NCBI GenBank assembly: GCA_002696885.1
Contig: NZSO01000025.1
Coordinates: 1 to 10,400 of the forward strand
Direction: 5' to 3'
DNA from: Verrucomicrobiales bacterium
GTDB lineage: Bacteria; Verrucomicrobiota; Verrucomicrobiia; Verrucomicrobiales; DEV007
Length of the DNA: 10,400 nucleotides
The position numbers and the translations under genes were made by a program. This document shows, in pieces, positions 7,242 to 10,400 of the stretch. The first letter of the stretch is position 1, and every line of letters starts with the position of its first letter. The notes under the pieces are model-generated. The model did not search any database. It was not told where the DNA came from and saw only the letters and a list, made by a program, of their open reading frames with translations.

Positions 7242-7280
7242 TTTTCCTAAGATAATAACTTGAAGGTCTTTTTGTAAAAA

Positions 7281-7312
7281 AAAACGGGAAAGGCGCTAAC
7301 CTTTCCCGTTTT
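7281..7312 (-). terminator. Rho-independent terminator after the secretin gene
   Basis: A perfect 13-bp stem (7281-7293 paired with 7300-7312) has a 6-nt loop. Read on the minus strand, the core AACGGGAAAGG/CCTTTCCCGTT is followed by a long T run, interrupted only at TACA. It lies 22 bp past the secretin stop and before coaE, so it ends the pilus-like operon and isolates coaE-rho. The plus-strand side also has T-rich sequence (TTTTAGTTTTTAG), but no plus-strand gene ends here. Confidence 0.93.
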
Positions 7313-7333
7313 AGTTTTTAGTTAAAAAATCAA

Positions 7334-9973
7334 TTAATTGTTAAAAAGTGCGTCTGATGCACCCATGTCAATGGCAGCGCCATCAGCAGATGAACCAGGA
7401 TCAGGATTTGATCCTCCAGTAACATTAGAATTTACCGGTTGTCCAGCTGGATCGATTAAGCGTCCAGTAACAAATATCATGAGGTTCTTTTTGAAATGTT
7501 GCTCAGAATTAGTTCTGAAGAATCTTCCAATGAGTGGCATGTCACCAAAAAGTGGTACTTTATCTTGAACATTTTGAACGTCTTCTCTAATAAGTCCACC
7601 AATCGCAACTGTCTGTCCGTCCCAAATTGTTACGGAAGTAGTCAATTTACGTGTCGAGAAAACAGGTTGCTCGATTCTGTTCTCAGTCAAAACAACAGTA
7701 GTTGGTTGTCCTAATGCATCAACTGCTCCAGTTTGAATTGGGCTACCGTAGTTAACGAAACCTTCAAATTCAGTAACCTCAGGTGCTATATTTAGCTCTA
7801 GTGTAAATCCGTCAGGACCTACAACAGGATCAACTTCTAATGTTACACCAACTGGTCTCATTTCGAATGATGTCGGGTTAGCAGGTGTTACAGGAAATCC
7901 TCCCGCAGCTCCACCACCGCCGCCACCTAGGCCAGCTAGACCTCCACCAAGGCCACCAAGACCTCCACCTCCTTGAATTCCACCACCAAAGAACTCCTGT
8001 GGAATTTCTGGTGGATCATATTCAGTAGGATAGATAAACTCACGAATAATTTCGATTTTTGCCCTCTGACCAGACCTTGTTACAACACTTGGTGCTGTCA
8101 TTAGGTCAGCTCCCTTCTTTTGATTAAGAGCACGGATTACAACTTGGAACTGAGGATCAGTCAAGACTCCACCGACACCAAATATAGCAGGTGTGACAGT
8201 ACTAGTGAGCAATTTCTCCTGAAGCAATCCATCAATTGCATTGCTCTGAATTGCATCAAGCCCAAATCTCAGACCTGAAGTAACTGGAAACCTTCCAGTT
8301 GGTACTGGAGTTGTTCCGCCGCCAGGAGGAACAAATGTGTAGTCAGTAGAATTGACTGCACCTCCACGCTGGTTTCCTACAGAACCACCTCCACCGAAGA
8401 TACGATTACTGCCTGGGGCATTGAATTGTCCAAGCAACCAGTCAAATCCAAGTTCATCAGTATTTGTCTGAGTAATTTCAACAAACTTAGTAGTTATGTA
8501 AACTTGGTTAGAAACTGCTTTGAGTAACTCTTCAACGAGAACTTCGATAAGCTCCATGTTTGCCTGAGTATTTCTTGCAACAAGTGTTGATGTTCTAGGG
8601 TTGAAAAACGCACTAGCTCCGTCAGGGAATGTAATACCCTGTGACATAAGTATCTCTTTCGCTGTTTTTCTTGGTGAGAGTGATGTACCTCCGCCATCAC
8701 CTCCTGTTGCAAATGGATCATCAACAACATCACCACCACCTGCTCCACCGCCTTCAGAGGCAGATGAGAGGAAATCTGGGGGAACTCTAAATGTTCTTGT
8801 GTATAAATCTGTTGTACCTTGCCATAGTGGAACAATAACAACTGTGTAAGGCTCAATTTTGTACTTCATCCCTGAACCTTCGGCAACATATCTTAGTGCC
8901 TCGGCTAGTGGTACGTTAGTGAGTCTAAGACTTATTGTTTGCTCCTCAACAGGGGCAGCTCCATCAGGGCCAGCTGCATTTTGACGTCTTACAATGTTAA
9001 CACCCTTTTCTGCTTCGTTAGTTTCGAATGGATCGTGTTCTTTACTTTTTTGTCTCAGAAATTCAATTGCCTCGTCAACAGTTGCTTCATCAAATAATAC
9101 TGTTGGGAGAATTGTTTCACGAAGCTTCCTTGCGATGTATTCACGTCCGGTCGAGTCATCTCCGCCTCCACCAATATCTCTACCCTCTACAGAAAGAAGT
9201 GGAACCTGTGTTTCCCATGCCTCATCAACCTGACGCATTAATCTACCACGAGTATGTGATCTCGCACTCTTGAGGTAATCGCGACGAGCTTTCTCGACCT
9301 CCTCTTGACCACGACGAGCCGCTGTGTTGTATCGATCAATTCTTAATACTGCATCATATTGTTTCTCAGCATTATCAAAATCACCAAGGCTAAAATACCC
9401 TTGAGCAACCTTCAAAAGTCTATCGACTTCACCTACATTTTGAACGTGCTCCGGAGTCAATGCATGGTTGTACCATTCAGGATCTTGAAGACGAACCATA
9501 ATTTTTTTCGCCTCCGCATGATTTGGTGACACTTCATCAACTAAAATTGCATCTAAAAGCTCCTTAGCTTCCTCACGTCTACCTTCAGTAGCCCTCTGAT
9601 GGGCAAGCTTAGCACTAACATCAGCAAAAAGTTTAGTTGCTTTATCACGCTTAGATTGGACTAATGGAGCCCTTGGAATATTTTCCAATGCGAACTTATA
9701 TTTTTGTCTTGCTCCATCAAAGTCTTCGTCGCCTTCTAGCGCTTGACCTTCTTCAATGGCAATTTCAGCGTCTTTAACTCTTTGCAATCTGCGAACCATT
9801 TCACGTTCAGCGATATCACTGAGCGTTGTTGGAGCATTAGCATTTTTATTGCCGCCTGCCTCTGCAGCACCTTCAGGTCCAGCATAGGAATTGTTGATGA
9901 GCAGCGATGCTAAAATAAGAGCAACACTAAACCCTGGTTTAAGGAACTTGCTTATACGAAATGAGGGTATCAT
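7334..9973 (-). CDS. Secretin-family outer-membrane channel, Amuc_1098-like type IV pilus protein
   Basis: This is an outer-membrane secretin of 879 residues, expected to form a multimeric pore for a type IV pilus-like or type II secretion-like machine. The signal peptide covers residues 1-31, with likely cleavage after SYA. A helical, TPR-like region follows (about 55-240, with repeats such as GYFSLGDFDNAEKQYDAVLRID). Next are an STN/secretin N-type domain (about 290-383, LRLTNVPLAEALRYVAEGSG) and a further N-domain (about 435-500). The secretin core (about 500-840) has the signature VPLFGDMPLIGRFFRT (806-821) and KKNLMIFVTGRLIDP. Glycine-rich loops lie at about 407-430 and 663-692. The TPR-plus-secretin layout fits the Amuc_1098 family of Verrucomicrobiota. 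The upstream minus-strand gene looks like its usual Amuc_1099 neighbour, which strengthens the call. The 115-bp gap to that gene has no clear promoter or terminator, and no Shine-Dalgarno sequence is seen. Confidence 0.88.
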   Translation of the reverse strand: MIPSFRISKFLKPGFSVALILASLLINNSYAGPEGAAEAGGNKNANAPTTLSDIAEREMVRRLQRVKDAEIAIEEGQALEGDEDFDGARQKYKFALENIPRAPLVQSKRDKATKLFADVSAKLAHQRATEGRREEAKELLDAILVDEVSPNHAEAKKIMVRLQDPEWYNHALTPEHVQNVGEVDRLLKVAQGYFSLGDFDNAEKQYDAVLRIDRYNTAARRGQEEVEKARRDYLKSARSHTRGRLMRQVDEAWETQVPLLSVEGRDIGGGGDDSTGREYIARKLRETILPTVLFDEATVDEAIEFLRQKSKEHDPFETNEAEKGVNIVRRQNAAGPDGAAPVEEQTISLRLTNVPLAEALRYVAEGSGMKYKIEPYTVVIVPLWQGTTDLYTRTFRVPPDFLSSASEGGGAGGGDVVDDPFATGGDGGGTSLSPRKTAKEILMSQGITFPDGASAFFNPRTSTLVARNTQANMELIEVLVEELLKAVSNQVYITTKFVEITQTNTDELGFDWLLGQFNAPGSNRIFGGGGSVGNQRGGAVNSTDYTFVPPGGGTTPVPTGRFPVTSGLRFGLDAIQSNAIDGLLQEKLLTSTVTPAIFGVGGVLTDPQFQVVIRALNQKKGADLMTAPSVVTRSGQRAKIEIIREFIYPTEYDPPEIPQEFFGGGIQGGGGLGGLGGGLAGLGGGGGGAAGGFPVTPANPTSFEMRPVGVTLEVDPVVGPDGFTLELNIAPEVTEFEGFVNYGSPIQTGAVDALGQPTTVVLTENRIEQPVFSTRKLTTSVTIWDGQTVAIGGLIREDVQNVQDKVPLFGDMPLIGRFFRTNSEQHFKKNLMIFVTGRLIDPAGQPVNSNVTGGSNPDPGSSADGAAIDMGASDALFNN

Positions 9974-10088
9974 GATTAATGTTTAAATATAAATTCTGAT
10001 GTAGGGGTTTGTTTAGTGGATTATCGTCTAAAAGTAAAGGTAACTTATAGAGGCTATTTAGTCCATTTGGAAAGGGGAAAATGACAAA

Positions 10089-10400
10089 TTAACCATTTTT
10101 CTTTCCTGCTGAGACAGTTATATCGCCAGATGAGGCTCCATCAGGGCCTATTTTTCTTAATTTTACCCCATTTTCAAGGGTTCCTTCAAGATTAACTACC
10201 TCATACTTTACACCTGGCTCAACGTCTAATTCAAAGGTTTCACCCACCTTGATAGGACCTATTGTGCTTTCACTCCCAGGCAATTGGAAATCTATAACGG
10301 CGTAGAAAGTTTTCCAAACTTTTGGATTTTTGTACTCCAACTTAAAATCTTCACCTTTTTTGTCGGTTATCGTAAGGATGTGAGCAGGAGTTGGTATTCC
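10089..10400 (-). CDS. C-terminal part of a probable Amuc_1099-family pilus-like protein (partial)
   Basis: The reading frame is open to the window edge, so 103 C-terminal residues are present and the start lies outside. The TTG at 10340 is probably internal, because 20 sense codons precede it in frame (GIPTPAHILTITDKKGEDFK). The fragment is beta-rich with short polar turns and no membrane segment or cysteine. It ends in a basic GKKNG tail. It lies 115 bp upstream of the Amuc_1098-like secretin on the same strand. In Akkermansia and relatives Amuc_1099 occupies this position, in the cluster encoding Amuc_1098 to Amuc_1102. The name rests mainly on that synteny; the fragment has no catalytic motif of its own. 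It may act as a periplasmic partner of the secretin. Confidence 0.5.
   Translation of the reverse strand, partial: GIPTPAHILTITDKKGEDFKLEYKNPKVWKTFYAVIDFQLPGSESTIGPIKVGETFELDVEPGVKYEVVNLEGTLENGVKLRKIGPDGASSGDITVSAGKKNG

Noticed and set aside
7910..7990. Dense CCACC/ACCTCC repeats on the plus strand
   Set aside because: These are glycine codons (GGT/GGA/GGC) of the secretin loop read on the opposite strand. Unit spacing is irregular, so it is not a CRISPR or regulatory repeat.
8494..8856. Minus-strand ORF of 120 codons inside the secretin gene in another frame
   Set aside because: It is a frame shadow rich in His, Gln and Ser with no domain pattern. The secretin frame is continuous through it.
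9974..10088. Promoter for the secretin in the gap after the partial upstream gene
   Set aside because: Candidate hexamers on the minus strand (TTGTCA with TAAATA) are about 21 bp apart, and no other pair has acceptable spacing. Cotranscription from upstream is equally likely.
10089..10340. Complete 83-residue gene starting at TTG 10340
   Set aside because: The frame stays open for 20 more codons to the window edge with a plausible continuing beta-rich sequence, so it is the end of a longer gene.

Overview
The window is an AT-rich stretch of bacterial chromosome, most likely from a member of the Verrucomicrobiota (an Opitutae/Puniceicoccales-like, possibly marine lineage). The main clue is the secretin at 9973-7334. 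It has a signal peptide, a helical repeat region and a C-terminal secretin domain like the Akkermansia Amuc_1098 family, and an apparent Amuc_1099-like partner lies directly upstream. Gram-negative outer-membrane proteins (a porin ending in Phe and the secretin) and a Rho with a lysine-rich N-terminal extension agree with this. The assignment rests on protein recognition, not on a search.

Left part (1-3480, + strand): a phosphate-starvation block. An OprP/OprO-type porin (123-1250) is followed by a strong intrinsic terminator, then a PhoB-type response regulator and PhoR-type histidine kinase (1484-3480) that overlap by 4 bp. Both transcription units carry an upstream pair of 7-bp repeats with an 11-bp period resembling a Pho box. 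In both, the hexamer TTTATT starts exactly 10 bp after the second repeat. The regulator therefore probably activates the porin and its own operon.

Middle part (7241-3424, - strand): coaE (dephospho-CoA kinase), rho (22-bp overlap with coaE), an RNase D-like 3'-5' exonuclease, and a small zinc-ribbon protein whose 3' end runs antisense into the last 57 bp of phoR. Spacing suggests one operon for coaE-rho-rnd, with the small gene possibly attached. Rho has two lineage-type additions: a Lys-rich tail built from near-identical 54-bp repeats, and an Arg/Gly/Lys insertion in the loop corresponding to the Q-loop of the central RNA channel.

Right part (10400-7334, - strand): the C-terminal end of a probable Amuc_1099-family pilus-like protein, then the large secretin, closed by a perfect 13-bp-stem terminator that separates it from coaE.

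No tRNA, rRNA, CRISPR array, insertion sequence, prophage gene or attachment site was seen. No gene-free stretch exceeds 300 bp; the longest is 1251-1483, which holds a terminator and the phoBR promoter. Most start codons lack a recognisable Shine-Dalgarno sequence. Nothing here amounts to a clearly new system. The most unusual items are the Rho insertions, the shared Pho-box geometry and the antisense-overlapping zinc-ribbon ORF.
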